Assembly (NCBI GenBank): GCA_934486635.1
Contig: CAKSPZ010000002.1
Span: 310,001 to 374,000, forward strand
Length of the DNA: 64,000 bases
Source: an uncultured Eubacteriales bacterium
Lineage (GTDB): Bacteria > Bacillota > Clostridia > Oscillospirales > Acutalibacteraceae
Direction of reading: 5' to 3'
Shown here: positions 8,224 to 17,597 of the stretch, in pieces
How the letters are laid out: each line of letters starts with the position of its first letter
Position numbering within the stretch: the stretch's first letter is position 1
Translations under genes and position numbers: made by a program
The notes under the pieces: model-generated
Seen by the model: only the letters and a program-made list of their open reading frames with translations
The model's database searches: none
What the model was told of the DNA's origin: nothing

Positions 8224-9336
8224 ATGAAAATAACATGCGACAGGCAAATTCTTGTTGAAGCTGTTATAAATGTTCAAAAAGCTGTCTCAACAAAATCATG
8301 TTTAACAGCACTTGAGGGAATATTGGTAACTGCAAAAGAAAACCAAATAAACTTATGTGGTTACGATTTGGAATTAGGTATAACAACTCAGATTCCTGCA
8401 TCAGTAGAACAAGAAGGAAAACTTGTATTAAACGCAAAGATTTTTTCAGATATTATTAGAAAATCTCCGTCAGATACAGTATCCATAACTTCAGATGATA
8501 GGTTCGTAGCCACGATAAAAAGTGGACCAGCAGTATTTTCAATAGTTGGAATTTCTCCGGAAGACTATCCTGAAATGCCAAAGCTTTCAGACGCAGAAAA
8601 AATGACTGTTGACTGCAATCTACTAAAAGGAATGATAAAACAAACCTTATTTGCAACATCTGAAACTGATGCAAAACCAATAAACACCGGAACATTATTC
8701 GAAGCAAGCGAAACAGAACTGAAGCTTATTTCAGTAGATGGATACAGATTAGCTATGCGCAAAGAACCTATTTTAGGTGATAAAAAAATTAATTTTGTAG
8801 TTCCCGGAAAAGCTTTAGGGGAAATATTAAAACTTTTACCTGATAGTTCAGACGTAAAGGTAGATATTTCGATTGGCAAAAAACATATAATTTTCAATAT
8901 AGGCAACTACTGTGTAATATCGAGGCTTCTTGAAGGAGAGTTTCTTGATTATAAATCAGCAATACCGTCAACATATACTACAGAAATTACAGTAAATGTT
9001 AAAAAAATGATAGAAAGCATAGAACGAGTTTCTTTGGTTGTTACAGACAGATTAAGAAGTCCGATAAGGTGTCTTTTTGCAGACAACACCGCAAAAGTAT
9101 CTTGCATTACAACAATAGGAAAAGCTAATGATGAAACAGAGGTAAAAACACAAGGAGAATCACTGGAAATAGGATTTAATAATAAATATTTAATAGATGC
9201 ATTAAAAAATGCTGAAAGTGATGAAGTTAAAATTCAAATAAATGGACCACTTAGTCCAATGAAAATAGTTCCATTAACGGGAGATGCATTTATATTTCTA
9301 GTTCTACCGGTGAGGTTAAAAGCTAATGAAGAATAA
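8224..9336 (+). CDS. dnaN: DNA polymerase III beta sliding clamp
   Basis: Processivity clamp, 370 residues, made of three similar domains. It starts MKITCDRQILVEAVINVQKAV and ends with the typical LPVRL motif near the C-terminus. GAGGTG precedes ATG 8224. The last 11 bases overlap the start of yaaA, which suggests translational coupling with the downstream yaaA-recF pair. Confidence 0.98.
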   Translation: MKITCDRQILVEAVINVQKAVSTKSCLTALEGILVTAKENQINLCGYDLELGITTQIPASVEQEGKLVLNAKIFSDIIRKSPSDTVSITSDDRFVATIKSGPAVFSIVGISPEDYPEMPKLSDAEKMTVDCNLLKGMIKQTLFATSETDAKPINTGTLFEASETELKLISVDGYRLAMRKEPILGDKKINFVVPGKALGEILKLLPDSSDVKVDISIGKKHIIFNIGNYCVISRLLEGEFLDYKSAIPSTYTTEITVNVKKMIESIERVSLVVTDRLRSPIRCLFADNTAKVSCITTIGKANDETEVKTQGESLEIGFNNKYLIDALKNAESDEVKIQINGPLSPMKIVPLTGDAFIFLVLPVRLKANEE

Positions 9337-9553
9337 AAAAAGTATAGAAATAAATACTCCATTTATAAAACTTGATGCTCTTTTGAAATACACTGGAGAA
9401 TCTACAACAGGAGGTCAAGCAAAGATACTGATTGAATCGGGTTGTGTTTTAGTAAATGGAGAACCTTGCCTAATGAGAGGCAAAAAAATAAAAAATGGCG
9501 ATATTGTTGAACTAGAAAATATTATTTATGAAGTTAAGGAAGAAAAATTTTGA
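9326..9553 (+). CDS. yaaA: S4-domain RNA-binding protein YaaA
   Basis: 75 residues with a single S4 RNA-binding fold: LDALLKYTGES, GGQAKILIESG, VLVNGEPCLMRGKKIKNGD. The family sits between dnaN and recF in most Firmicutes; a ribosome-assembly role has been proposed for relatives. It overlaps dnaN by 11 bases and recF by 4 bases, so the three genes are coupled. Confidence 0.92.
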   Translation: MKNKKSIEINTPFIKLDALLKYTGESTTGGQAKILIESGCVLVNGEPCLMRGKKIKNGDIVELENIIYEVKEEKF

Positions 9554-10650
9554 AAATAAACAAGATTTCTTTTCAAAATTATCGTAATTTAAAGGATGGA
9601 ACTCTAGAACCAATTGAAGGAGTTAATATCATATGTGGGAACAATGCTCAAGGAAAAACTAATTTACTTGAGTCGATGTGGTTATTTACCGGAGGAAAAT
9701 CTTTTAGAGGGTCAAAAGATAGTGAACTAACAACTTTCGGAGAAAAATTTACGCAACTTGAAACAGAATCATATATACAAGAAAGAACGCAGAAACTAAA
9801 GATAGAAATAAAATCAGGAAAACGCGCAGTTGAGATAAATAAAGTTCCTCAACCGCATCCTTCTGCACTTGTAGGCAAACTGTGTGCAGTAGCATTTTCA
9901 CCGGTACATTTATCTTTGATAAAAGATGGACCAGGGTTAAGGCGTAGATTTTTAGATACAGCAATATGCCAAATCAAACCAATGTATACAAAACATCTCT
10001 TGAAATATAACCACATTTTAAACCAAAGAAATGTGTTGTTAAGGACCATAAAAAAGAGCAAAAATTTAATCGAAACACTTGATATATGGGAAGAAAACTT
10101 ATCAATATGTGCTTCAGAAATTATTTCTCAAAGGATTTCTTATACAGAAAAATTAAAAAATTTATCACAACAATTTTACAATGGGCTGTCATTAGAAAAA
10201 GAAACATTAAAAATTACTTATCGTTCAAGTATAAACAAAGAAATTGTTAATGAAAAAGAAGTAATAAAGAAAGAATTAAAAAAGAAACTGGAAGAGACTC
10301 GAGAAGATGATATTGCACTTGGATTTACAACAAAAGGACCGCATAGAGATGATTTAGAGGTAAAGATTGATGGTAAATCCGCAAGAATGTACGCATCGCA
10401 AGGTCAGCAAAGAAGTGCGGTATTGGCGATGAAACTTGCAGAAGCTGAAATAGTTGATTATACTTGTAAGGAAGCTCCAATAGTTCTTTTGGATGATGTT
10501 TTAAGTGAACTTGACAGGGGACGACAAAATTACTTGTTAAACTCAATATCAAATAAACAAATTTTTATAACATGCTGTGAAGAGGAATTAGAAAAAAGGT
10601 TTTCATCAGGAAAAATTTTTAAAGTGTCGAATGGTGAGATTATTTATTAA
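9550..10650 (+). CDS. recF: DNA replication and repair protein RecF
   Basis: SMC-like ATPase that loads RecA at ssDNA gaps. Walker A GNNAQGKTNLLES lies near residue 31, the ABC signature ASQGQQRSAVLAMKLAE near 280, and Walker B APIVLLDDVLSELD follows. Length 366 is normal. It starts with TTG at 9550 inside the yaaA stop (TTGA overlap), with AAGGAAG upstream; no usable ATG is in frame nearby. Confidence 0.96.
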   Translation: MKINKISFQNYRNLKDGTLEPIEGVNIICGNNAQGKTNLLESMWLFTGGKSFRGSKDSELTTFGEKFTQLETESYIQERTQKLKIEIKSGKRAVEINKVPQPHPSALVGKLCAVAFSPVHLSLIKDGPGLRRRFLDTAICQIKPMYTKHLLKYNHILNQRNVLLRTIKKSKNLIETLDIWEENLSICASEIISQRISYTEKLKNLSQQFYNGLSLEKETLKITYRSSINKEIVNEKEVIKKELKKKLEETREDDIALGFTTKGPHRDDLEVKIDGKSARMYASQGQQRSAVLAMKLAEAEIVDYTCKEAPIVLLDDVLSELDRGRQNYLLNSISNKQIFITCCEEELEKRFSSGKIFKVSNGEIIY

Positions 10651-10672
10651 AAAATAAAGAAAAGGTGTTTTT

Positions 10673-10936
10673 ATGTATTTACATTTAGGGCAAAATACAA
10701 CAGTGAACGCAAAAGATATAATTGGAATTTTTGATTTAGATACTAGTACAGTAAAAGAACAAACAAGAAAATTTTTAACTGAAGCAGAAAAAGAAAATAA
10801 AGTCATGACAATATCAGAAGATTTACCCAAATCATTTATACTTTGCAAAAAGAAAAATGTAACAAAAATTTTTATAAGCCCATTAGCAACAACGACTTTA
10901 ATAAAACGACATGAAAATTGGCAAATGAATTTTTAG
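10673..10936 (+). CDS. remB: Extracellular matrix/RemB-like protein (DUF370)
   Basis: 87-residue member of the RemA/RemB family (B. subtilis YaaB), starting MYLHLGQNTTVNAKDIIGIFD. Family members are DNA-binding regulators of matrix and osmoprotection genes. The C-terminal SPLATTTLIKRH is typical. Its place between recF and gyrB matches B. subtilis. Confidence 0.88.
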   Translation: MYLHLGQNTTVNAKDIIGIFDLDTSTVKEQTRKFLTEAEKENKVMTISEDLPKSFILCKKKNVTKIFISPLATTTLIKRHENWQMNF

Positions 10937-10957
10937 TGACATTTAAGAGGTGATAAA

Positions 10958-11293
10958 ATGAAAAAAGGAAACTTAAAATGTCCATATTGTGGGGAAAAGT
11001 TAAAATTTTTAGAAGCTTTTCAAATAAAAACACATAAAGAATACTTATGTAAAAAATGCGACAAAATTTCTGAAATAGAAATTAATCCAGACATAAAAAA
11101 GATGAGGTCAGTTTTATTTGTTATGGTAATAGCAGTTATAGGTTTATTTTCATTTTTTTTAAAGAGTTACATCTTAGGGGTGCTTATAGTTTTAGGTTTA
11201 TTTATGCTTTTTTATTGGCAAGTCCCAAATTTCATGAATTTATCAATAAAGCAAAGTGAATGTAATCAAGAAAGTAATGAAACAACGAGATAA
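10958..11293 (+). CDS. Small zinc-ribbon membrane protein, unknown role
   Basis: 111 residues. The N-terminus has two CxxC knuckles (CPYCGEKLKF and CKKCDK), followed by two hydrophobic segments (about residues 48-66 and 69-90) and a short polar tail. The ribosome site AAGAGGTG is good. It lies in the recF-remB-gyrB run, only 21 bases after remB, and is probably co-transcribed. No function can be assigned from sequence. Confidence 0.75.
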   Translation: MKKGNLKCPYCGEKLKFLEAFQIKTHKEYLCKKCDKISEIEINPDIKKMRSVLFVMVIAVIGLFSFFLKSYILGVLIVLGLFMLFYWQVPNFMNLSIKQSECNQESNETTR

Positions 11294-11316
11294 GGTAGGA
11301 AAATGGAGGGCTAGTT

Positions 11317-13257
11317 TTGGAAAATAATGAAAATACAGAAATTCAACAAGAATACGGTGCCAATGAGATACAAGTTTTGGAAGGGCTAGAGGCTGTAAGA
11401 AAACGACCGGGAATGTATATAGGTTCTACAGGTCCAAGAGGTTTACACCATCTTGTATATGAAATTGTTGACAATGCAATAGATGAGGCTTTAGCTGGTT
11501 ATTGTGATAAAATTGATGTAAGAATTTTACCTGGAGAAGTAATAAAAGTAACAGATAACGGTAGAGGAATACCTATAGGAAAACATCCCAAAATGGGAAT
11601 ACCTGCATTGACAGTAGTATTTACAATATTGCATGCAGGAGGCAAATTTGGTGGTGGAGGATATAAAGTTTCCGGTGGTCTACATGGAGTAGGTGCATCT
11701 GTTGTAAATGCTTTATCTGAGTGGTTAGAAGTTAAGGTATTTAAAGAAGGGAACATATACTATCAGCGATTTGAAAGAGGCATTCCGACTTGTGACATGA
11801 AGATAATTGGTCAGACAGATAAAAAAGGAACAGAAATAAAATTTAAAGCTGATAAAGAGATATTTACAGAGACAGACGTATACAATTTTGAGATATTGGA
11901 AACAAGGCTTAGAGAGCAAGCTTTCTTGAATGCAGGGGTTAATATTCAATTAACTGACGAAAGAAATTCTGATGAAGAAAAGTCTGAAAAATTTCATTAT
12001 GAAGGAGGTCTTTCAAGTTTTGTTGAGTATATTCATAAAAAAAGAGGTTTAGATGTAGTACATCAGGATGTTATAGCTTTTTCTAAAACCATGGAAGATG
12101 ATTCTGCACAAGTTGAAATAGCAATGCAATACAATGAAAGTTATAACGAATTAATACTGTCTTTTGCAAATAATATACATACAACAGATGGAGGAACTCA
12201 CGAAGATGGATTTAAAAGAGCCTTGACAAGGGTCATGAATGATTATGCAAGGCGATATAATATATTAAAAGAAAATGATAAGAATCTTTCGGGGGAAGAT
12301 GTTAGAGAAGGATTGACTGTAGTAATCAGTGTAAAATTGAAAGAAGCTCAGTTTGAAGGACAAACAAAGGCTAAACTGGGGAATACAGAGATAAGGTTGT
12401 TAGTAGATGGACTAATAAGTGATAAATTAAAAACATACCTTGAAGAAAATCCTGCAACGGCAAAAGCAATTTTTGAGAAGGCTTTAGCAGCGTCAAGAGC
12501 AAGAGATGCTGCGAGAAAAGCAAGAGATTTAGTAAGAAGAAAATCTGCATTAGAATCAGCATCGTTACCAGGAAAATTAGCAGATTGTCAATCAAGAAAT
12601 TCAGAGGAAACTGAAATTTATATCGTGGAAGGCGATTCTGCAGGAGGTTCTGCAAAAGGCGGTAGGGATAGAAAGTTCCAGGCAATATTACCTTTATGGG
12701 GAAAAATGTTAAACGTAGAAAAAGCACGTCTTGATAGAGTTTACGGAAACGATAAATTGATGCCGGTTATAACAGCACTTGGTTGCGGTATAGGTGATGA
12801 ATTTGATTTATCAAAATTGAGATACGGTAAAGTAATAATTATGGCAGATGCTGATGTTGATGGTTCTCATATAAGGACTTTGTTGTTGACATTTTTCTTT
12901 AGATTTATGAGACCTCTAGTAGAGCAAGGACATATATATATTGCACAACCGCCATTATATCGTATAACAAAATCAAAAAAACATTTATACGCTTATTCTG
13001 ATGAAGAACGTAATAAAATTCTAAAAGAAATTGGTGGAAACGCAGATATACAGAGATATAAAGGTCTTGGTGAAATGGACTCTGAACAATTGTGGGAAAC
13101 TACAATGAACCCAGAGACAAGATTGATGTTAAAGGTGGAATTGGAAGATGCGGCTGCAGCAGATGAAATTTTCACTATACTTATGGGAGATAAAGTTGAA
13201 CCAAGAAGAGAATTTATCGAGAAAAATGCAAAATATGTACAAAATCTTGATATATAA
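11317..13257 (+). CDS. gyrB: DNA gyrase subunit B
   Basis: ATPase subunit of gyrase, 646 residues. GHKL ATPase motifs DNAIDEALAG and DNGRGIPIG are near the N-terminus, with GLHGVGASVVNALS. The TOPRIM domain carries EGDSAGGSAKGGRDR and DADVDGSHIRTLLL, and the C-terminal QRYKGLGEMD is present. The start is TTG at 11317, six bases after GGAGGG. It pairs with gyrA downstream. Confidence 0.98.
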   Translation: MENNENTEIQQEYGANEIQVLEGLEAVRKRPGMYIGSTGPRGLHHLVYEIVDNAIDEALAGYCDKIDVRILPGEVIKVTDNGRGIPIGKHPKMGIPALTVVFTILHAGGKFGGGGYKVSGGLHGVGASVVNALSEWLEVKVFKEGNIYYQRFERGIPTCDMKIIGQTDKKGTEIKFKADKEIFTETDVYNFEILETRLREQAFLNAGVNIQLTDERNSDEEKSEKFHYEGGLSSFVEYIHKKRGLDVVHQDVIAFSKTMEDDSAQVEIAMQYNESYNELILSFANNIHTTDGGTHEDGFKRALTRVMNDYARRYNILKENDKNLSGEDVREGLTVVISVKLKEAQFEGQTKAKLGNTEIRLLVDGLISDKLKTYLEENPATAKAIFEKALAASRARDAARKARDLVRRKSALESASLPGKLADCQSRNSEETEIYIVEGDSAGGSAKGGRDRKFQAILPLWGKMLNVEKARLDRVYGNDKLMPVITALGCGIGDEFDLSKLRYGKVIIMADADVDGSHIRTLLLTFFFRFMRPLVEQGHIYIAQPPLYRITKSKKHLYAYSDEERNKILKEIGGNADIQRYKGLGEMDSEQLWETTMNPETRLMLKVELEDAAAADEIFTILMGDKVEPRREFIEKNAKYVQNLDI

Positions 13258-13299
13258 ATAATAACAAATAAAAATATTATTTTTTTAGAGGAGAAAAAA

Positions 13300-14031
13300 A
13301 TGAAAGAGCATGATGGAAGTATTCCAGTTGACAGTAGTAAAAATATAGAAGATTTAACTGAGGACAATACAGAAAGTAATGTGTCAACAAGGGAAAATGA
13401 AGAAAAAATAGAAAAAGAGATAATGTTGGCAGATCGCGATTGTGAATCCGAAGAAGAAACCTCTAATTGGGATGGTTCTGAGTCTGAATTTGTAGAGGAT
13501 GACGATGCTGAGGAATATGAAGAACAATATGCAGGAATAAAATTTGGTTATGTATTAAAAAAAGATGAAATAGTTTCATGTCTTAAGCATACAGGAATGT
13601 ATAAATCCAATAATATTCGATCGATTGTCGAGACATGCTTATTGATGGTGTTAGCAGTAATATTTTTTATTTTATATTTTGTCACTAAAAACAATTTAAA
13701 TTTAATTTTAGGCTCAATATCATTAGCGTTAATTTTAGTTGTAATGTTGATTCCTAGATTTTTTGTGAGAGTAAATGCAGATAAATTGACAACAGGGAAG
13801 AAATTATCAATTGAAATTTATCCTGATGAAATAGAAGTAGACAGTGGTGCAACTAACTGGAAAATACCACTAGATGGCTCAAGTTTTTTTGAAGAGTTTA
13901 ATGAAATGTTTTTAATATATTTACCACAAGAAAAGTTATTTATAATTCCAATAAGAGCTATAGAACCAGATTTTTTGGCGGATGTTCAGGCAATGATATT
14001 GGCTGGTACAACACCTAAAGAAGAAGAATGA
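13300..14031 (+). CDS. YcxB-like membrane protein with acidic N-terminus
   Basis: 243 residues. The first 78 are very acidic (for example EFVEDDDAEEYEEQ) and look disordered. Two membrane helices follow (about residues 110-130 and 135-152), then a C-terminal domain with IEIYPDEIEVDSGATNWKIPL and FIIPIRAI that resembles the YcxB C-terminal domain. It sits between gyrB and gyrA with a good ribosome site (GAGGAG). The family assignment is moderate and the function is unknown. Confidence 0.65.
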   Translation: MKEHDGSIPVDSSKNIEDLTEDNTESNVSTRENEEKIEKEIMLADRDCESEEETSNWDGSESEFVEDDDAEEYEEQYAGIKFGYVLKKDEIVSCLKHTGMYKSNNIRSIVETCLLMVLAVIFFILYFVTKNNLNLILGSISLALILVVMLIPRFFVRVNADKLTTGKKLSIEIYPDEIEVDSGATNWKIPLDGSSFFEEFNEMFLIYLPQEKLFIIPIRAIEPDFLADVQAMILAGTTPKEEE

Positions 14032-14054
14032 CAAAGAAAAAACAGGAATATAAA

Positions 14055-14097
14055 GCGGCGCTGCGCAGGCAGGATTAAGGGCCGGAGCTGGCGCCGC
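14055..14097. repeat. GC-rich hairpin upstream of gyrA (a)
   Basis: GCGGCGC (14055-14061) pairs with GCGCCGC (14091-14097). The interior holds CTGCGCAGG and GAGCTGG, which recall the 3396-3450 hairpin. No U-run follows, so full termination is unlikely. Confidence 0.65.
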
Positions 14098-14112
14098 AAT
14101 AACAAAAAAAAT

Positions 14113-14157
14113 GCCGCGAGCGGCACGTCACTAAATCGCGAAGTGCCACAACGCGGC
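14113..14157. repeat. Family I hairpin (loop ACTAAATCGC) upstream of gyrA (b)
   Basis: GCCGCG (14113-14118) pairs with CGCGGC (14152-14157). Inside, GGCAC (14122-14126) pairs with GTGCC (14143-14147) and TC with GA, leaving exactly ten loop bases, ACTAAATCGC (14130-14139). The loop is the reverse complement of GCGATTTAGT, one change from the commonest loop of the family. It lies 38 bases upstream of the gyrA start, in its leader. Confidence 0.7.
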
Positions 14158-14194
14158 CGTAAAAAAGAAGAAAAAACAAAAGAGGGTGTCTTAA

Positions 14195-16690
14195 ATGAGT
14201 ACCGAAGAAAACAAAAGCATAATAGAACCCAAAATAATAAATGTAGACATAGAACGAGAGATGAAGAAATCCTTTTTAGACTATTCGATGTCGGTAATTG
14301 TATCTAGAGCATTGCCGGACGTACGAGACGGATTAAAACCGGTACACAGAAGGATACTTTATACATTATTTGAAAACGGGTTAGGTCCGGAAAAAGCATA
14401 CAGAAAATGTGCAGACACAGTAGGGTCTGTTTTAGGTAGATATCATCCCCATGGAGACGCATCTGTATATGACGCATTAGTACGTTTGGCACAAGATTTT
14501 TCAATGAGATACATGTTGGTAGACGGACATGGAAACTTTGGGTCAATAGATGGAGATCCACCGGCAGCATATCGTTATACAGAATCGAAAATGAGTAAAA
14601 TATCAGTAGAGATGTTAACTGATATTGAAAAAGATACAGTCGACTTTATGCCGAACTATGATGATAGATTAAAGGAACCGGAAGTATTACCATCGAGGTT
14701 TCCAAACTTAATGGTAAACGGGTCTACAGGAATAGCAGTAGGAATGGCGACCAATATACCACCGCATAACTTAGGTGAAGTAATAGATGCAATATGTTAT
14801 TTAATAGACAATCCGGAAGCTGAAATACCTGAACTTATGGAATATATCAAAGGACCTGACTTTCCAACAGGAGCCCAAATAATGGGATATAGTGGAATAA
14901 GGGCAGCATATGCTACAGGACGTGGAAAAATAACAGTACGGGCATGTGCTGAAATAGTAGAAGAAAAAAATTCTCGGTATAAAATAGTAATTACAGAGTT
15001 ACCTTACCAGGTAAATAAAGCTAGACTGTGTGAAAACATAGCAGACCTAGTAAAGGAAAAAAGGATAGAAGGAATATCTAATATAGAAGACCACTCAGAT
15101 AGAGATGGTATGCATATAAGGATAGACCTAAAAAGAGATGCAACGCCGCAAGTTGTGTTAAATCAACTATATACATATACGCAATTACAAACGACATTTG
15201 GAGTAATAATGTTAGCGATAGTAAATGGAGTACCAAAGATACTAACGCTAAAAGAAATGTTAACACATTACATAGATTTCCAAATAGAAGTGTTAACCAG
15301 AAGAACACAGTTTGATTTAAAGAAAGCTAAAGAGAGAGCTCACATATTAGAAGGATTAAAGATAGCACTTGATCATATAGATGAAGTTATATCGATTTTA
15401 AGAGCATCTAAATCTGTAGCAGAAGGTAAAGAAAAATTAATAGAAGCATTTGGACTAGATGAAATACAAGCTCAAGCAATAGTTCAAATGAGATTAGGTC
15501 AGTTAACAGGCTTAGAACGCAGTAAAATAGAAGAAGAATTAGCGGCATTAGAACAAAAAATAGCAGAACTATTAGAGATTTTAGGAGATAAAACAAAACT
15601 TTTAGATATATTAAAAGAAGAAATCCGAGAAATAAAAAGACGTTTTGCAGATGACCGCAGAACAAAGATTACTGCCGTGAGTGGAGAAGTTGATATAGAA
15701 GACTTAATACCGCAAGAAGAATGTGTATTGACATTAACTAATTTTGGATATTTAAAACGTCAAAAGATGGATACATATAAATTACAAAGACGAGGAGGCC
15801 GAGGGGTTTCTGGAATGAGTCGTAGAGAAGAAGATGTAGCTAGTGAGATGTTTATATTAAATAGTCATGATTATGTAATGCTGTTTACTAACTTTGGTAG
15901 AGTATATAGATTAAAATGTTATGAAATACCAGAAGGTTCAAGAACATCAAAAGGTACTAATGTTGCGAACTTGTTACCGATAATGCCGGATGAAAGAGTA
16001 ACATCGATGATTAAAGTATCTGAATTTGAAGAAGATAAATATCTTGTTATGGTAACCAAAGCAGGTATAATAAAAAGGACCTTATTAAATTCATATGATA
16101 CTGCAAGAAAAGGCGGACTTAAAGCTATAGAATTAGATGATGGTGATGAATTAGCATGGGTAGCTGTAACAGATGGAAACACAGAATTGTTAGTTGCTAC
16201 AAAAGATGGTATGGCAATAAGATTTAATGAAACAGATGTTAGAGTAGTAGGTCGCACAGCTCGAGGAGTTAAATCAATCACATTACATGCAGGCGATGAA
16301 GTTGTAGGAATGAGTCCGGTATTAAAAGATAAATTAGTACTGACTGTTTCAGAGACAGGTTATGGTAGATTATCTGATATAGAAGATTATAGACTACAAA
16401 TGCGTGGAGGAAAAGGTATTACCAATTATCATGTTGATAAATATGGAAAAGTTGCATCAATAAAAATGGTATCTTTAGATGAAGATATTATTTTAATTTC
16501 AGAAGATGGAATTATCATAAGAATAGAAGCAAATTCCATTAGAGTATGTTCAAGACCATCAAAAGGTGTACGAGTAATGAAAATTACCGGTGATAACAAG
16601 ATTGTTGCAGTAGCAAATGCACCACACGAAGAGGAAGAACCAGAACATGAGGAAGATAATACAAATATGGAACCTGATGGGGAACAATAA
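14195..16690 (+). CDS. gyrA: DNA gyrase subunit A
   Basis: DNA breakage-reunion subunit, 831 residues. The quinolone-resistance region reads HPHGDASVYDALVRLAQ, followed by the catalytic-Tyr context PPAAYRYTE. The C-terminal beta-pinwheel contains the GyrA box QRRGGRGVSG. The residue at the E. coli Ser83 position is Ala (see findings). The tail is acidic (EEEEPEHEEDN). The start ATG follows AGAGGGTG. An IR that includes the stop codon is followed by a strong Family I terminator. Confidence 0.98.
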   Translation: MSTEENKSIIEPKIINVDIEREMKKSFLDYSMSVIVSRALPDVRDGLKPVHRRILYTLFENGLGPEKAYRKCADTVGSVLGRYHPHGDASVYDALVRLAQDFSMRYMLVDGHGNFGSIDGDPPAAYRYTESKMSKISVEMLTDIEKDTVDFMPNYDDRLKEPEVLPSRFPNLMVNGSTGIAVGMATNIPPHNLGEVIDAICYLIDNPEAEIPELMEYIKGPDFPTGAQIMGYSGIRAAYATGRGKITVRACAEIVEEKNSRYKIVITELPYQVNKARLCENIADLVKEKRIEGISNIEDHSDRDGMHIRIDLKRDATPQVVLNQLYTYTQLQTTFGVIMLAIVNGVPKILTLKEMLTHYIDFQIEVLTRRTQFDLKKAKERAHILEGLKIALDHIDEVISILRASKSVAEGKEKLIEAFGLDEIQAQAIVQMRLGQLTGLERSKIEEELAALEQKIAELLEILGDKTKLLDILKEEIREIKRRFADDRRTKITAVSGEVDIEDLIPQEECVLTLTNFGYLKRQKMDTYKLQRRGGRGVSGMSRREEDVASEMFILNSHDYVMLFTNFGRVYRLKCYEIPEGSRTSKGTNVANLLPIMPDERVTSMIKVSEFEEDKYLVMVTKAGIIKRTLLNSYDTARKGGLKAIELDDGDELAWVAVTDGNTELLVATKDGMAIRFNETDVRVVGRTARGVKSITLHAGDEVVGMSPVLKDKLVLTVSETGYGRLSDIEDYRLQMRGGKGITNYHVDKYGKVASIKMVSLDEDIILISEDGIIIRIEANSIRVCSRPSKGVRVMKITGDNKIVAVANAPHEEEEPEHEEDNTNMEPDGEQ

Positions 16691-16725
16691 ATTTTCAACA
16701 GAAAAATAAAAAGTTGTTGAAAATT
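16690..16725 (+). repeat. AT-rich inverted repeat at the gyrA stop
   Basis: AATTTTCAACA (16690-16700) pairs perfectly with TGTTGAAAATT (16715-16725). It lacks a U-tract and lies before the stronger GC-rich hairpin, so it could be an RNA 3'-end processing or stability element. Confidence 0.6.
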
Positions 16726-16736
16726 TAAAAGTGTAG

Positions 16737-16784
16737 GGCCGGGCGGGGACGCCCCGCGATATAGTGGGGCGTCCCCGCCCGGCC
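16737..16784 (+). terminator. gyrA terminator, Family I hairpin with GCGATATAGT loop
   Basis: A perfect 19-base stem begins GGCCGGGCGGGG (16737-16755) and pairs with 16766-16784, enclosing exactly GCGATATAGT (16756-16765). TTTTT follows directly. This is the clearest member of the conserved-loop family and a good intrinsic terminator. Confidence 0.9.
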
Positions 16785-16806
16785 TTTTTGTAACATAAAA
16801 GAAATG

Positions 16807-16846
16807 GCACCCACGAGACACACCAAATCCTGTGTCTCACGGGTGC
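16807..16846. repeat. Hairpin with AC/AC internal loop upstream of rpe
   Basis: GCACCC (16807-16812) pairs with GGGTGC (16841-16846) and GAGACACA with TGTGTCTC (16815-16822/16831-16838). The stems are separated by a symmetric AC/AC internal loop, which would be tandem G-U wobbles on the minus strand. The same design occurs at 43153-43194. Confidence 0.65.
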
Positions 16847-16882
16847 TGCTAATAACAGCTGAAAAATAGGAAAGGAGCACAG

Positions 16883-17530
16883 ATGACAATGGAAATAGCA
16901 CCATCAATACTAGCAAGTGATTTTTCAAAATTAGGAGAGGAAATAGAAAGAACATCAAAAGCGGGAGCTGATTATATACATATAGATGTAATGGATGGAA
17001 TGTTTGTGAAAAATATAACAATAGGTCCACCTGTGATAAAATCTATACGTAAATATACGAATATACCTTTTGATGTACATTTAATGATAGAAGAACCATC
17101 AAGATATATAGACGATTTTGTAAAAGCAGGCGCAGATATAATAACAATACATTTAGAAGCGGAAAAAAATATCGAAAAAGCCATAAATTTAATAAAATCC
17201 AAAGGAATTAAAGTAGGATTATCTATAAAACCCAATACTCCTATTGACGAAATAATGAAATATTTAAATTTAATAGATATTGTTTTAATAATGACAGTAG
17301 AACCAGGGTTTGGTGGACAATCGTTTATTGAAGAAATGATGGAAAAAGTAAAAACTATAAAACGAGAAATAGAAAAAAATAAATTAAATATAAAAATAGA
17401 AGTGGATGGAGGAATAAACCAAGAAACAATAAAAATAGCAAAGAGTGCCGGAGTTGATATATGTGTGGCGGGAACAAGTGTATATAAAAGTAGTGATATG
17501 AAAACAACAATAAATCAAATGAAACAATAA
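16883..17530 (+). CDS. rpe: Ribulose-phosphate 3-epimerase
   Basis: Interconverts ribulose-5-P and xylulose-5-P in the pentose phosphate pathway. The 215-residue TIM barrel shows APSILASDFSKL, HIDVMDGMFVKNITIGP, VHLMIEEP, MTVEPGFGGQSF and IEVDGGI. Metal ligands and catalytic Asp residues are in place. The first ATG (16883) is best placed for the AGGAAAGGAG site, with a second ATG two codons on. It is convergent with the mecA-like gene across a shared hairpin terminator. Confidence 0.95.
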   Translation: MTMEIAPSILASDFSKLGEEIERTSKAGADYIHIDVMDGMFVKNITIGPPVIKSIRKYTNIPFDVHLMIEEPSRYIDDFVKAGADIITIHLEAEKNIEKAINLIKSKGIKVGLSIKPNTPIDEIMKYLNLIDIVLIMTVEPGFGGQSFIEEMMEKVKTIKREIEKNKLNIKIEVDGGINQETIKIAKSAGVDICVAGTSVYKSSDMKTTINQMKQ

Positions 17531-17538
17531 AAAAATAA

Positions 17539-17591
17539 ATGGCCGGCACACCTTACCATTATTTTCAATTTGGTCTAGGTGTGCCGGCCAT
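17539..17591. terminator. Bidirectional hairpin between rpe and mecA-like gene
   Basis: ATGGCCGGCACACCT (17539-17553) pairs with AGGTGTGCCGGCCAT (17577-17591), 15 perfect pairs, between convergent genes. Its sequence is related to the hairpin at 19025-19081, with a compensatory C-G to T-A change between the two copies. Confidence 0.8.
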
Positions 17592-17597
17592 ACTAAA

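Noticed and set aside
15919..16281. Long antisense frame within gyrA
   Set aside because: Shadow of gyrA codon usage with no ribosome site and no motif.
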